The notes: generated by a model not told the origin, from the sequence alone. A DNA stretch of 64,000 nucleotides from Bradyrhizobium algeriense (GCF_003062295.1 NZ_PYCN01000021.1:78786-142785); one strand, 5' to 3'. Positions 17,212 to 25,956 are shown, numbered from the stretch's first letter. Translations and numbers: made by a program.

Positions 17212-18738
17212 ATGAACACGACCGCCAACGCCAACCTGTTTTCCCGCCTGTTCGACACGCTCGACGATCCGAACCGGCTTGCGATCGAAATGCTCGATGG
17301 CACGCATATCAGCTATGGCGATCTGATCGCCCGCGCCGGGCAAATGGCGAATGTTCTGGTTGCGCGCGGCGTCAAGCCCGGTGACCGCGTCGCAGCCCAG
17401 ACCGAGAAATCAGTGCCGGCGCTGGTGCTGTATCTTGCGACCGTGCGTGCGGGCGCGGTCTACCTGCCGCTTAACACCGCCTATACGCTCAACGAACTCG
17501 ACTACTTCATCTCCGACGCCGAACCGTCGCTGGTCGTGTGCGACCCCTCGAAGGCGGAAGGCATCGGCGCGATCGCGGCGAAGGTGAAGGCAAAAGTCGA
17601 AACGCTCGGGCCCGACGGCACGGGATCGCTCACGGATGCTGCCGCCAAAGCGGAAGCTGCGTTTACGACCGTCGCGCGCGCCAATGACGACCTTGCGGCG
17701 ATCCTCTACACCTCGGGCACGACAGGCCGTTCCAAGGGCGCGATGCTGACGCACGACAATCTGGCGTCGAACTCCTACAGCCTGGTCGACTACTGGCGCT
17801 TCACCGACAAGGACGTGCTGATCCACGCGCTGCCGATCTACCACACCCACGGCCTGTTCGTGGCGAGCAACGTCACCCTGTTCGCCCGCGCCTCGATGAT
17901 CTTCCTGCCGAAGTTCGATCCCGAAATGATCATCAAGATGATGGCGCGCGCCACCGTGCTGATGGGTGTGCCGACCTTCTACACGCGGCTTCTGCAAAGC
18001 CCGGCGCTGTCGAAGGATTCGACCAAGCACATGCGGTTGTTCATTTCCGGCTCCGCGCCGCTGCTCGCCGATACCCACCGCGAATGGTCCGCGCGCACCG
18101 GCCACGCCGTGCTCGAACGCTACGGCATGACCGAAACCAACATGAACACGTCGAACCCGTATGACGGCGAGCGCGTACCCGGCGCCGTCGGCCATCCCCT
18201 GCCCGGCGTTTCCGTCCGCGTCACCGATCCCGAGACCGGCAAGGAGATTGCGCGCGACGAGATCGGCATGATCGAGGTCAAGGGCCCGAACGTGTTCAAG
18301 GGCTATTGGCGGATGCCGGAAAAGACCAAATCCGAATTCCGCGACGACGGCTTCTTCATCACCGGCGACCTCGGCAAGATCGATCCCAAGGGCTACGTAC
18401 ACATCCTCGGCCGCGGCAAGGATCTCGTGATCTCCGGCGGCTTCAACGTTTACCCCAAGGAAATCGAGAGCGAGATCGACGCCATGCCGGGCGTGATCGA
18501 ATCCGCCGTGATCGGCGTGCCGCATGCCGACTTCGGCGAAGGCGTTACCGCGGTCGTGGTCTGCAACAAGGGCGCCGATGTCACCGAAGCGGGCGTGCTG
18601 AAGGCGCTCGATGGAAGGCTCGCCAAATTCAAGATGCCGAAGCGCGTGTTCGTCGTCGACGAACTGCCTCGCAATGCAATGGGCAAGGTGCAGAAGAATA
18701 TTTTGCGGGATACGTACGCGAAGATTTACGCGAAGTAG
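17212..18738 (+). CDS. matB: Malonyl-CoA synthetase
   Basis: The 508-residue protein is an acyl-adenylate-forming enzyme very like MatB of Rhodopseudomonas and rhizobia. It activates malonate to malonyl-CoA with ATP and CoA. The P-loop YTSGTTGRSKG is at 166-176 and the A5 motif ERYGMTET is intact. GDLGKIDPKGYVHILGRGKD and a C-terminal NAMGKVQKN with the catalytic lysine near K492 complete the two-domain enzyme. Neither a malonate transporter nor malonyl-CoA decarboxylase (matC, matA) lies next to it, so malonate probably feeds fatty-acid or cofactor synthesis here. A family B repeat follows the stop. Confidence 0.93.
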   Translation: MNTTANANLFSRLFDTLDDPNRLAIEMLDGTHISYGDLIARAGQMANVLVARGVKPGDRVAAQTEKSVPALVLYLATVRAGAVYLPLNTAYTLNELDYFISDAEPSLVVCDPSKAEGIGAIAAKVKAKVETLGPDGTGSLTDAAAKAEAAFTTVARANDDLAAILYTSGTTGRSKGAMLTHDNLASNSYSLVDYWRFTDKDVLIHALPIYHTHGLFVASNVTLFARASMIFLPKFDPEMIIKMMARATVLMGVPTFYTRLLQSPALSKDSTKHMRLFISGSAPLLADTHREWSARTGHAVLERYGMTETNMNTSNPYDGERVPGAVGHPLPGVSVRVTDPETGKEIARDEIGMIEVKGPNVFKGYWRMPEKTKSEFRDDGFFITGDLGKIDPKGYVHILGRGKDLVISGGFNVYPKEIESEIDAMPGVIESAVIGVPHADFGEGVTAVVVCNKGADVTEAGVLKALDGRLAKFKMPKRVFVVDELPRNAMGKVQKNILRDTYAKIYAK

Positions 18739-18747
18739 GCCGGTGCC

Positions 18748-18833
18748 GTGGCCCGGATGGAGCGAAGCGCAATCCGGGGTTCTCGCAGGCGGAAAGGCCG
18801 TTCCCGGATTTCGCTTCGCTCCGTTCGGGCTAC
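18748..18833. repeat. REP-like palindrome, family B copy 3
   Basis: GTGGCCCGGATGGAGCG pairs with CGCTCCGTTCGGGCTAC; the arms are slightly diverged from the other copies. It lies five bases before the end of the TauE/SafE remnant and ten bases after the matB stop. Confidence 0.85.
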
Positions 18834-18837
18834 GCGT

Positions 18838-19131
18838 CTACAACAGGCTGATCACGAACCTTCCGCCGACGATGAACATGTACGCGCCGAACGCCATCTC
18901 CAGCGCGCGCTTGGACATCGCATGCGCGGCGCGCACCCCGAGCGGCATCCGCACCTCCAGCGGCACGCCGGCCAGCCGGAAGCATTCGTAGAACACCGGC
19001 ACCAGGATGGCGCCGCCGCCGATGCCAAACACGCCGGCCAGAAATCCCGACAGCGCCCCGACCGCGGTCAGCAGCAAGGCGAGTTCGATGAGCTCTTTGG
19101 GATCGAGGCCGGCCACCATGTCTGCGAGCAT
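18838..19131 (-). pseudogene. Internally deleted TauE/SafE sulfite-exporter-type gene
   Basis: The open frame encodes only 97 residues. Residues 1 to about 66 match the N-terminus of a TauE/SafE membrane transporter (GFLAGVFGIGGGAILVPVFY, then RLAGVPLEVRMPL). The last 30 or so match the extreme C-terminus (GVRAAHAMSKRALEMAFGAY and on to ISLL). Family members are about 270-310 residues with eight helices, so some 200 residues are missing from the middle while the frame is kept. The join falls at MPLGVRAAH, where the intact gene would have similar MPL-C-G and APLGVR sequences; recombination between them is an inference. A product with two or three helices is unlikely to transport. Confidence 0.75.
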
Positions 19132-19209
19132 CCCACGTTCAGAACCAGCCGGCCGCGCATCTGCATGGCCGGCTGCCCCGCGAGACTTAGCTGCTTCAAA
19201 GCAGGCCGC

Positions 19210-19515
19210 AAAATCCGCATATCGGGTCGGCTCTGGATGAATAGCCTCGAGGCGCTCGCCACTGCTGCGAGGGAAGGCGCCGGCGTCGTGCGGGTGCCGT
19301 CGTGGCAGGTCGAGGCCGATCTGGCCGCCGGCCGCCCTGGTGCGGCTGCCCTGGTGCGGCTGCCCGCCGATTACCCGCCGGCGCCAGTGCCGTTGCACCT
19401 GATGTTTCAGCCGTCGCGGCCGGCTTCGCTGACGATCTGGGCCTTCGCCGACTACGTCGTCGAGCACTGGCGCGGCGTCGATCCGCCAGAGTGCGCAGGC
19501 CGCGCTGATCGATAA
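19210..19515 (+). pseudogene. C-terminal fragment of a LysR-family regulator
   Basis: About 100 codons match the end of a LysR effector-binding domain: GRLWMNSLEAL, then GAGVVRVPSWQVEADLAAG, and LMFQPSRPASLTIWAFADYV followed by VEHW. No DNA-binding helix-turn-helix or first effector lobe exists upstream. An exact 14-base tandem duplication (19337-19350 and 19351-19364) sits inside the fragment and distorts the GRLVRLLPDY-type segment, a further sign of decay. The piece faces the deleted TauE/SafE gene across 78 bases. Confidence 0.7.
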
Positions 19516-19727
19516 ACAGAATCATAATTCAATTCTTAAACCGTGCCAGATGCCCGTGGTATACCAAGCCGCTGATTAATCGCGTTTCATAGCCTCCTAG
19601 TAATGAACGCCAGTTCCATTTCAGGCGATTTGATCGTTGCGCGGACTGGTGCGACTACGTAAATAGAATTCATCTACCGCGCATCCCCATGGACCGGCCG
19701 CGGTTCCACACAACATGAAGCCGCCGA

Positions 19728-20126
19728 ATGACCGCCAGGATCGAACGACCGCTATCGCCGCATCTCCAGACCTATCGCGTCACCCTGACAATGGCGCTTT
19801 CCATCGTCCACCGCGCCACGGGAATCGCGCTCTATTTCGGCACGCTGCTGCTCGCCTGGTGGCTGATTGCCGCAGCGTCCGGCCCCGGGGCCTACGCCAA
19901 CGTTCAGGCCTTCGCCGGCAGCATCATCGGCAAGCTGATCCTGTTCGGCTACACGTGGGCGCTGCTGCATCATCTGTGCAGCGGTATCCGCTACTTCTTC
20001 TGGGACCTCGGCTATGGGTTCAAGGCCAATGAGCGCGAGGCACTGACCTGGGGCGCGCTGATCGCGGGAATTTCGCTGACCGTCCTGGTCTGGATCATCG
20101 CCTACACGGCCGGAGTCGGACGATGA
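19728..20126 (+). CDS. sdhC: Succinate dehydrogenase cytochrome b556 subunit
   Basis: SdhC is one of two membrane anchors of respiratory complex II and binds haem b and quinone. The 132 residues have three helices (about 22-44, 63-84 and 106-127). The signature RPLSPHLQTYR is at residues 7-17 and the SIVHRATGIALYFG haem/quinone region at 25-38. HHLCSGIRYFFWDLGYGF near 81-98 contains the second family motif with the haem-ligand histidine. Its stop overlaps the sdhD start by ATGA. The upstream 212 bases are AT-richer and probably hold the operon promoter. Confidence 0.96.
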   Translation: MTARIERPLSPHLQTYRVTLTMALSIVHRATGIALYFGTLLLAWWLIAAASGPGAYANVQAFAGSIIGKLILFGYTWALLHHLCSGIRYFFWDLGYGFKANEREALTWGALIAGISLTVLVWIIAYTAGVGR

Positions 20127-20515
20127 GCGGCCCCTCTTCGATGCGCACGCCGCTCGGCCGCGTCCGCAATCTCGGTTCCTCGCATTCCGGCACCACCGAT
20201 TTCTGGCGCCAGCGTCTCACGGCGGTGGCGATGGCGCTGTTGATCGTGCCCGTCATCGTGGTCATCCTGATGCTGATCAGGAGCAATCACGCCGGCGCCA
20301 CGCAAATCCTCAGCTCGATCCCGATCGCGATCATCCTGGTGCTCTTCATCATCGCCAGCACCTGGCACATGCGCATCGGCATGCAGATCGTGATCGAGGA
20401 CTATGTGCATAACGAGAAGATCAAACTCGCCAGCGTGATGGCGAATAATTTCTTTTGTTTCGCGGTGGCCTTGGCCTCGATCTACGCGATCCTTAAATTG
20501 TCATCGGGAGTGTAA
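20123..20515 (+). CDS. sdhD: Succinate dehydrogenase membrane anchor subunit
   Basis: SdhD (130 residues) is the second anchor of complex II. Three helices are visible, preceded by MRTPLGRVRNLGSSHSGTTD. HMRIGMQIVIEDYVHNEKIK is the family signature, with the haem-ligand histidine in STWHMRIGMQ. Overlap with sdhC (ATGA at 20123-20126) and three bases between its stop and the sdhA start show tight translational coupling. It is an inner-membrane protein. Confidence 0.95.
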   Translation: MSGPSSMRTPLGRVRNLGSSHSGTTDFWRQRLTAVAMALLIVPVIVVILMLIRSNHAGATQILSSIPIAIILVLFIIASTWHMRIGMQIVIEDYVHNEKIKLASVMANNFFCFAVALASIYAILKLSSGV

Positions 20516-20518
20516 CCC

Positions 20519-22390
20519 ATGGCTGCTCAAAGGACGGCTGCTCAAGGCAACGGCAAGGCCACCAACGGCAGTGGCGGAATCGGAAGTAGTCCCGCCACCA
20601 ACGGTAAATCCTATCCGATCGAGGACCACACCTACGACGTCGTGGTGGTCGGCGCCGGCGGTGCCGGCCTGCGCGCCGTAGTCGGCTGCTCGGAAGCGGG
20701 CCTGCGCACCGCCTGCATCACCAAAGTGTTTCCGACCCGCTCGCATACGGTTGCAGCGCAAGGCGGCATTTCGGCTTCGCTCGGCAACATGCATCCGGAC
20801 GACTGGCGCTGGCACATGTACGACACCGTCAAGGGGTCGGACTGGCTCGGCGACCAGGACGCGATCGAATACATGGTGCGTAACGCGCCGGAAGCCGTCT
20901 ACGAGCTCGAGCATTGGGGCGTGCCGTTCTCGCGCACCGAGGACGGCAAGATCTATCAGCGCCCGTTCGGCGGCATGACCATGGACTACGGCAAGGGCCA
21001 GGCGCAGCGCACCTGCGCCGCGGCCGACCGCACCGGCCACGCCATGCTGCACACGATGTACGGTCAGGCGCTGCGCCATTCGGCCGAATTCTACATCGAG
21101 TTCTTCGCCATCGACCTGATCATGGACGACCAGGGCGTCTGCCGCGGCGTCATCGCGCTCAAGCTCGACGACGGCACACTGCATCGCTTCCGGGCGCAAA
21201 CCACGATCCTGGCGACCGGCGGCTACGGCCGCGCCTACGCTTCCTGCACTTCGGCGCATACCTGCACCGGCGACGGCGGCGGCATGGTGTTGCGCGCAGG
21301 TCTCCCAATGCAGGACATGGAATTCGTCCAGTTTCACCCGACCGGCATCTACGGCTCGGGCTGCCTCGTCACCGAGGGCGCCCGCGGCGAAGGCGGCTAT
21401 CTCGTCAATTCCGAGGGCGAACGCTTCATGGAGCGTTACGCGCCCTCCGCCAAGGACCTCGCCTCCCGCGACGTCGTCTCGCGCTCGATGACGATCGAGA
21501 TCCGCGAGGGCCGCGGCGTCGGCAAGAAGAAGGACCACATCTACCTGCACCTCGATCACCTCGATCCCAAGGTGCTGAATGAACGGCTGCCGGGCATTTC
21601 CGAATCGGCAAAAATCTTCGCCAATGTCGACGTCACCCGCGAGCCGATCCCGATCGTGCCGACCGCGCACTATAATATGGGCGGTATCCCGACCAATTAT
21701 CACGGCGAAGTACTGACCAAGAAGAATGGCGACGAAAATTCCGTGGTGCCCGGCCTGATGGCGCTCGGCGAAGCGGCCTGCGTCTCCGTGCATGGCGCCA
21801 ACCGGCTCGGCTCCAACTCGCTGATCGACCTCGTCGTGTTCGGCCGCGCCGCCGCGCTACGGCTTGCGGAAAAGCTGACGCCGAACGGCAAGCAGCCGGA
21901 CCTGCCGAAGGATTCCGCCGACCTGGCGCTCGGACGGCTGGATCATTACCGCTACGCCTCCGGCGGCACGCCGACCGCGAAGCTGCGCGAGGGCATGCAG
22001 CATGTGATGCAGAACAATTGCGCGGTGTTCCGCACCGGAGAGGTGTTGCAGGAAGGCCATAACCTGATCCACAAGGTGCATGGTGGCATCGGTGACGTCG
22101 CCACCTCCGACCGCTCGCTGATCTGGAACTCCGACCTGATCGAGACGCTCGAATTCGACAATCTGATCGTGCAGGCCGTCGTCACGATGGATTCGGCGGC
22201 GAACCGCACCGAGAGCCGCGGCGCACACGCGCGCGAGGATTTCCCCGACCGCGACGACAAGAACTGGATGAAGCACACGCTGGCGTGGATCGACAATGGC
22301 GGCAACACCACGGTCGATTATCGCCCGGTGCACGACTACACGATGACGAACGACGTTCAGTACATCCCGCCGAAGGCGCGCGTGTATTGA
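20519..22390 (+). CDS. sdhA: Succinate dehydrogenase flavoprotein subunit
   Basis: SdhA oxidises succinate to fumarate with covalently bound FAD. The 623 residues include the FAD loop VVVGAGGAGLRA near 41-52 and the flavinylation histidine in TRSHTVAAQGG. The active-site HPTGIYGSGCL and GEAACVSVHGANRLGSNSL blocks and the C-terminal HTLAW region are complete. A Gly/Ser/Asn-rich stretch of about 25 residues (NGKATNGSGGIGSSPATNG) precedes the domain, a little longer than in other species. The subunit sits on the cytoplasmic face with SdhB. A short palindromic repeat separates it from sdhB. Confidence 0.97.
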   Translation: MAAQRTAAQGNGKATNGSGGIGSSPATNGKSYPIEDHTYDVVVVGAGGAGLRAVVGCSEAGLRTACITKVFPTRSHTVAAQGGISASLGNMHPDDWRWHMYDTVKGSDWLGDQDAIEYMVRNAPEAVYELEHWGVPFSRTEDGKIYQRPFGGMTMDYGKGQAQRTCAAADRTGHAMLHTMYGQALRHSAEFYIEFFAIDLIMDDQGVCRGVIALKLDDGTLHRFRAQTTILATGGYGRAYASCTSAHTCTGDGGGMVLRAGLPMQDMEFVQFHPTGIYGSGCLVTEGARGEGGYLVNSEGERFMERYAPSAKDLASRDVVSRSMTIEIREGRGVGKKKDHIYLHLDHLDPKVLNERLPGISESAKIFANVDVTREPIPIVPTAHYNMGGIPTNYHGEVLTKKNGDENSVVPGLMALGEAACVSVHGANRLGSNSLIDLVVFGRAAALRLAEKLTPNGKQPDLPKDSADLALGRLDHYRYASGGTPTAKLREGMQHVMQNNCAVFRTGEVLQEGHNLIHKVHGGIGDVATSDRSLIWNSDLIETLEFDNLIVQAVVTMDSAANRTESRGAHAREDFPDRDDKNWMKHTLAWIDNGGNTTVDYRPVHDYTMTNDVQYIPPKARVY

Positions 22391-22398
22391 ACACACTT

Positions 22399-22471
22399 GT
22401 CATGTGCGGACTTGCTCCGCGCATCCAGCTTCAAAAGAGGATGGATTACCGGGTCAAGCCCGACAATGACG
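22399..22471. repeat. Palindromic repeat inside the sdh operon (family D relative)
   Basis: GTCATGTGCGGACTTGCTCC is followed by GCGCATCCA. It faces TGGATTACCGGGTCAAGCCC and GACAATGACG, the short form of the family D unit (compare 38815-38904). It fills the 105-base gap between sdhA and sdhB and could form an intercistronic hairpin. Confidence 0.7.
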
Positions 22472-22495
22472 AGAAGAACGGCAGAGGCAGGACAT

Positions 22496-23281
22496 ATGGC
22501 TGAATTCGCACTTCCCAAGAACTCGAGGATCACCGGCGGCAAGACCTGGCCGATGCCGGCGGGCGCGACCGAGACGCGCGAGTTCAGGGTCTATCGCTGG
22601 AATCCTGACGACGGCAAGAACCCGAGCGTCGACACCTATCACGTCGACATCAACGACTGCGGGCCGATGGTGCTGGACGGCCTGATCTGGATCAAGAACC
22701 ATATCGATCCGACGCTGACCTTCCGCCGCTCCTGCCGCGAAGGCGTCTGCGGCTCCTGCGCCATGAATATCGACGGCCAGAACACGCTGGCCTGCACCAA
22801 GTCGATGCACGACGTGGCCGCGGGCGGCGCCGTCAAGGTCAACCCCCTGCCGCACCAGCCGGTCGTGAAGGACCTGGTCCCCGACCTCACCAATTTCTAC
22901 GCGCAATATGCCTCGATCGAACCGTGGCTGAAAACGACCACGCCGACGCCGCAGAAGGAATGGAAGCAGAGCCACGAGGACCGCGAAAAGCTCGACGGCC
23001 TCTACGAGTGCATCCTGTGCGCCTGCTGCTCGACCTCCTGCCCGAGCTATTGGTGGAACAGCGACCGCTTCCTGGGGCCGGCGGCGCTGTTGCAGGCGAA
23101 TCGCTGGGTGACGGACTCCCGCGATGAGGCCACCGGCGAACGGCTCGACAATCTCGAAGACCCGTTCCGGCTCTACCGCTGCCACACCATCATGAACTGC
23201 GCCAAGGCCTGCCCGAAGGGCCTGAACCCGTCGCAAGCCATCGCCGAGCTCAAGCTGAAGATGGTCGAGCGCCAGATCTAG
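22496..23281 (+). CDS. sdhB: Succinate dehydrogenase iron-sulfur subunit
   Basis: SdhB passes electrons from FAD to quinone through three Fe-S clusters. The 261 residues carry CREGVCGSCAMNIDG for the [2Fe-2S] cluster. CILCACCSTSCPSYWW and CHTIMNCAKACPKGLNP hold the ligands of the [4Fe-4S] and [3Fe-4S] clusters. The ATG at 22496 follows GGCAGGAC and gives the conserved MAEFALP N-terminus. The frame is open upstream through the repeat but that part is not coding. It is the last gene of sdhCDAB; a family B repeat follows 18 bases after the stop and may protect or end the transcript. Confidence 0.97.
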   Translation: MAEFALPKNSRITGGKTWPMPAGATETREFRVYRWNPDDGKNPSVDTYHVDINDCGPMVLDGLIWIKNHIDPTLTFRRSCREGVCGSCAMNIDGQNTLACTKSMHDVAAGGAVKVNPLPHQPVVKDLVPDLTNFYAQYASIEPWLKTTTPTPQKEWKQSHEDREKLDGLYECILCACCSTSCPSYWWNSDRFLGPAALLQANRWVTDSRDEATGERLDNLEDPFRLYRCHTIMNCAKACPKGLNPSQAIAELKLKMVERQI

Positions 23282-23298
23282 GCGGCTGGCGCTGTCCC

Positions 23299-23420
23299 GT
23301 AGCCCGGATGGAGCGAAGCGCAATCCGGAACAGGTTTTGCCCGGCCGCGAGAATCCCGGATTACGCGGAGCCCGTCATCGGGCGCGCATTCGCGCGACCC
23401 GTTGGCTCCATCCGGGCCAC
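23299..23420. repeat. Composite repeat: family B copy 4 carrying the family E module
   Basis: The outer arms are GTAGCCCGGATGGAGCG and GGCTCCATCCGGGCCAC. Inserted in the right half is the 44-base CGGGCGCGC/GCGCGACCC module (23364-23407) also present at 4402-4445. One repeat family thus appears to have been invaded by another. Confidence 0.8.
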
Positions 23421-23556
23421 GAAGAGCTATCGGACCGGGAACGGCGATATTTGAATCGATTATGATCGATCCGCCCCGGGACGGAAGTTCCCTTCGCCGT
23501 CCAACTTTGTTCTCAACGAAAGATTGCGTTAAGCTCGGCACGGAGCCGGAGCGCCC

Positions 23557-25704
23557 GTGCGGATCGAGCAACGTAATTCGCTGAGACTGCTGCAATGGAT
23601 GATGGTCGCTTCGCTGGCCCTCCCGTTGGCCCTGTTTGTATTTGCATCCGCCGTCTCCTGGGTCTCGATCCGCGAAACCGCCGACCGTGAAATCGAGCGC
23701 GCGCTGGATGTCGCGCACGAGCATGCGCTGAAAGTGTTCGAGACCATCGACCGCAGCCTGTCGGAGATGGCCGAGATCATCCGCGACGTTCCCGACGCCG
23801 AGATCGTTGCGCGCGAGCAATTGCTGCATCTGCGGCTGAAACAACTGGTCGCTTCGCTGCCGCAGGTGAAATCGGCCTGGATTTTCGACGCCAAGGGCCA
23901 CGCCCTCGTCAACAGCCTGGTGATGCCGGCACCCGGGATCGATTTTTCCGACCGGGATTATTTCAGGGCCCACGCAGCCGCCGGCGATATCGGAACCTAT
24001 ATCGGTGAAGCGCTGAAGCCGCGGCCGCCCTATCAGGGCGCTGCGTTCTTCGGCGTCAGCCGACGACGGCCGAGCGAGGATGGCGGCTTCGCCGGCGTGC
24101 TGCAGGCTTCCGTGTTCCCGGAGTACTTCGAGAATTACTACGCCCGGATCGGCCGCGAGCCCGGCAGCTACTTCGTGCTCGGCCGGACGGACGGCACCGT
24201 GCTGGCGCGTTTCCCCACCGGCGACCGCGACATCCGTCTCGACCCCAAGGGCCCGATCGGGAAAACAATCGCCGCCAGTCCAACGGCCGGCCTCATCACG
24301 GTGACATCGCCGACCGACGGCATCGAACGCCGCCTGGGCTACCGGCGGCTCGCCGAATACCCGGTCTATGTCGGCGCCGGTCTAGAGACCTCGGCGATCC
24401 GCGCGCGCTGGCTGTCCACCATGAGCCAGCATCTGATCTTCGGCGCGCCGGCCACCGCGCTGCTGTTTGCCCTGTTGGGGCTGGCCTTGCGCCGGACGCG
24501 CCATCTCTATTTCGAGGCCGAGAAGCGGCAGGTGGCCGAAGAAGCGCTCAAGCACGGCCAGCGGCTGGAGGCGCTGGGCCAGCTCACCGGCGGCGTCGCG
24601 CATGACTTCAACAATCTGCTCACGGTAATCCGCGCTTCGGTGGACCTGTTGCGGCGGCCCGACCTGCCGGAGCCGCGCCGGTTGCGCTATATCGATGCGA
24701 TCTCCGATACCGTGACCCGCGCCGCCAAGCTGACCGGGCAGTTGCTGGCTTTCGCGCGGCGGCAGACATTGAAGCCGGAGGTGTTCGAGGTCGGGCGAAG
24801 CGTGCAGACACTGGCCGAAATGATCGGCACCCTGATCGGTTCGCGCATCGAGATCGTCATCCTTGGCCCGGAAGAACCGTGCCTGGTCAACGCCGACGCC
24901 GGCCAGTTCGAAACCGCCATCATCAACATGGCCGTGAACGCGCGGGATGCCATGGAGGGCCGCGGACGGCTGACGATTGCGGTGGGCATGGCGGCCAGTC
25001 TGCCCAACGCCGCGCCCCTGTCGCAAAATCCCTATGGCTATGTTGCGATATCCGTCGCCGACACCGGCAGCGGCATCCCGCCGGATCAGTTCGAACGTAT
25101 CTTCGAACCCTTCTTTACGACCAAGCAGGCCGGCCATGGCACCGGACTCGGCCTGTCGCAGGTGTTCGGCTTCGCCAGGCAATCCGGCGGCGAAGTGGCC
25201 GTCGCCAGCGAAGTCGGCAAGGGCAGTATTTTCACGCTGTACCTGCCGCGCACCGCCGGCAGCGGGAAATCGCGACAGACGCCGGCGGCGGATGCCTCGG
25301 CGATCGCCGGGAGCGGGATGTCGGTGCTGGTGGTCGAAGACAATTCCGAGGTCGGGCAATTCGCCACCGACGCACTGGCCGATCTCGGCTACACCACCCG
25401 CCTGGTCGGCAGCGCCGCGCATGCGCTCGAAGAGCTGGCCGTCGACGCCGATCGTTTCGATGTGGTGTTCACCGACGTGGTCATGCCGGGCATGACCGGC
25501 CTCGAACTCGCCCAGGAAATCCGCCGCCGGCACGCCGACCTGCCGGTCGTGCTGACCAGCGGTTACAGTCACGTGCTGTCGGAACATGGCAGCCACGGTT
25601 TCGAGTTGCTGCAAAAGCCCTATTCCGTCGAGCAGCTCTCGCGCGTGCTGCACCGGGTCGGCCGCCGGAAATTCAAACAGGCGTCGACAGCCGCGTCATT
25701 CTGA
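23557..25704 (+). CDS. Membrane hybrid sensor histidine kinase with receiver domain
   Basis: The 715-residue protein begins with a membrane helix (about 15-38) and a periplasmic Cache-type sensor region (about 40-285), then a second helix (about 290-310). The kinase core follows: H-box GGVAHDFNNLLTVIRA near 345-360, N-box INMAVNARDAM, and ATP-lid motifs DTGSGIPPDQ and GTGLGLSQVFGF. A C-terminal receiver domain (about 590-700) has VVEDN, the phosphoacceptor in FTDVVMPG and the LQKPY lysine. It would sense a small ligand outside and phosphorylate an unknown output protein. The GTG start at 23557 is supported by the basic N-terminus before the first helix. No cognate regulator is adjacent. Confidence 0.9.
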   Translation: MRIEQRNSLRLLQWMMVASLALPLALFVFASAVSWVSIRETADREIERALDVAHEHALKVFETIDRSLSEMAEIIRDVPDAEIVAREQLLHLRLKQLVASLPQVKSAWIFDAKGHALVNSLVMPAPGIDFSDRDYFRAHAAAGDIGTYIGEALKPRPPYQGAAFFGVSRRRPSEDGGFAGVLQASVFPEYFENYYARIGREPGSYFVLGRTDGTVLARFPTGDRDIRLDPKGPIGKTIAASPTAGLITVTSPTDGIERRLGYRRLAEYPVYVGAGLETSAIRARWLSTMSQHLIFGAPATALLFALLGLALRRTRHLYFEAEKRQVAEEALKHGQRLEALGQLTGGVAHDFNNLLTVIRASVDLLRRPDLPEPRRLRYIDAISDTVTRAAKLTGQLLAFARRQTLKPEVFEVGRSVQTLAEMIGTLIGSRIEIVILGPEEPCLVNADAGQFETAIINMAVNARDAMEGRGRLTIAVGMAASLPNAAPLSQNPYGYVAISVADTGSGIPPDQFERIFEPFFTTKQAGHGTGLGLSQVFGFARQSGGEVAVASEVGKGSIFTLYLPRTAGSGKSRQTPAADASAIAGSGMSVLVVEDNSEVGQFATDALADLGYTTRLVGSAAHALEELAVDADRFDVVFTDVVMPGMTGLELAQEIRRRHADLPVVLTSGYSHVLSEHGSHGFELLQKPYSVEQLSRVLHRVGRRKFKQASTAASF

Positions 25705-25708
25705 TGCG

Positions 25709-25905
25709 GTGGCCGATCCCCATGATCCGAACGGCCGCAAGCCGGGCGATCAGGTTCAGGTCATGCCGGACGACTACGGCAAGATCGGTGTGCGCGGTGA
25801 AATCGTCGCGCTCTCGTCCCAGCACATCGCGATTCGAAGGCACCCCATCGCCGGCGAGGTGGTCGTGCATTTTCCGCGCGCGGGTTTCTGGTGCTTGCCG
25901 TATAG
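25709..25905 (+). CDS. Short conserved hypothetical protein, probably frameshifted at its end
   Basis: A GTG four bases after the kinase stop opens a frame reading ADPHDPNGRKPGDQVQVM, then GKIGVRGEIVALSSQHIAIR and GEVVVHFPRAGFW. This looks like a compact beta-rich domain of about 65 residues. In the given sequence the frame does not stop there but runs on across the start of the ABC transporter to 26230, which is implausible. One extra G in TTCTGGTGC would restore ...FWVLAV followed by TAG at 25903-25905. The coordinates given assume that repaired end. It may be a real frameshift or a sequencing error. Function unknown. Confidence 0.45.
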
Positions 25906-25956
25906 GGCCTCGGAAACCGGCAGGGAACCTTTTGATTTACCTGCCGTTGTGACGCC

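Noticed and set aside
20501..21793. A 430-codon minus-strand frame opposite sdhA.
   Set aside because: Shadow of sdhA; no domain features, typical antisense composition.
24382..25653. A 423-codon minus-strand frame opposite the histidine kinase.
   Set aside because: Shadow of a kinase whose motifs are all intact on the plus strand.
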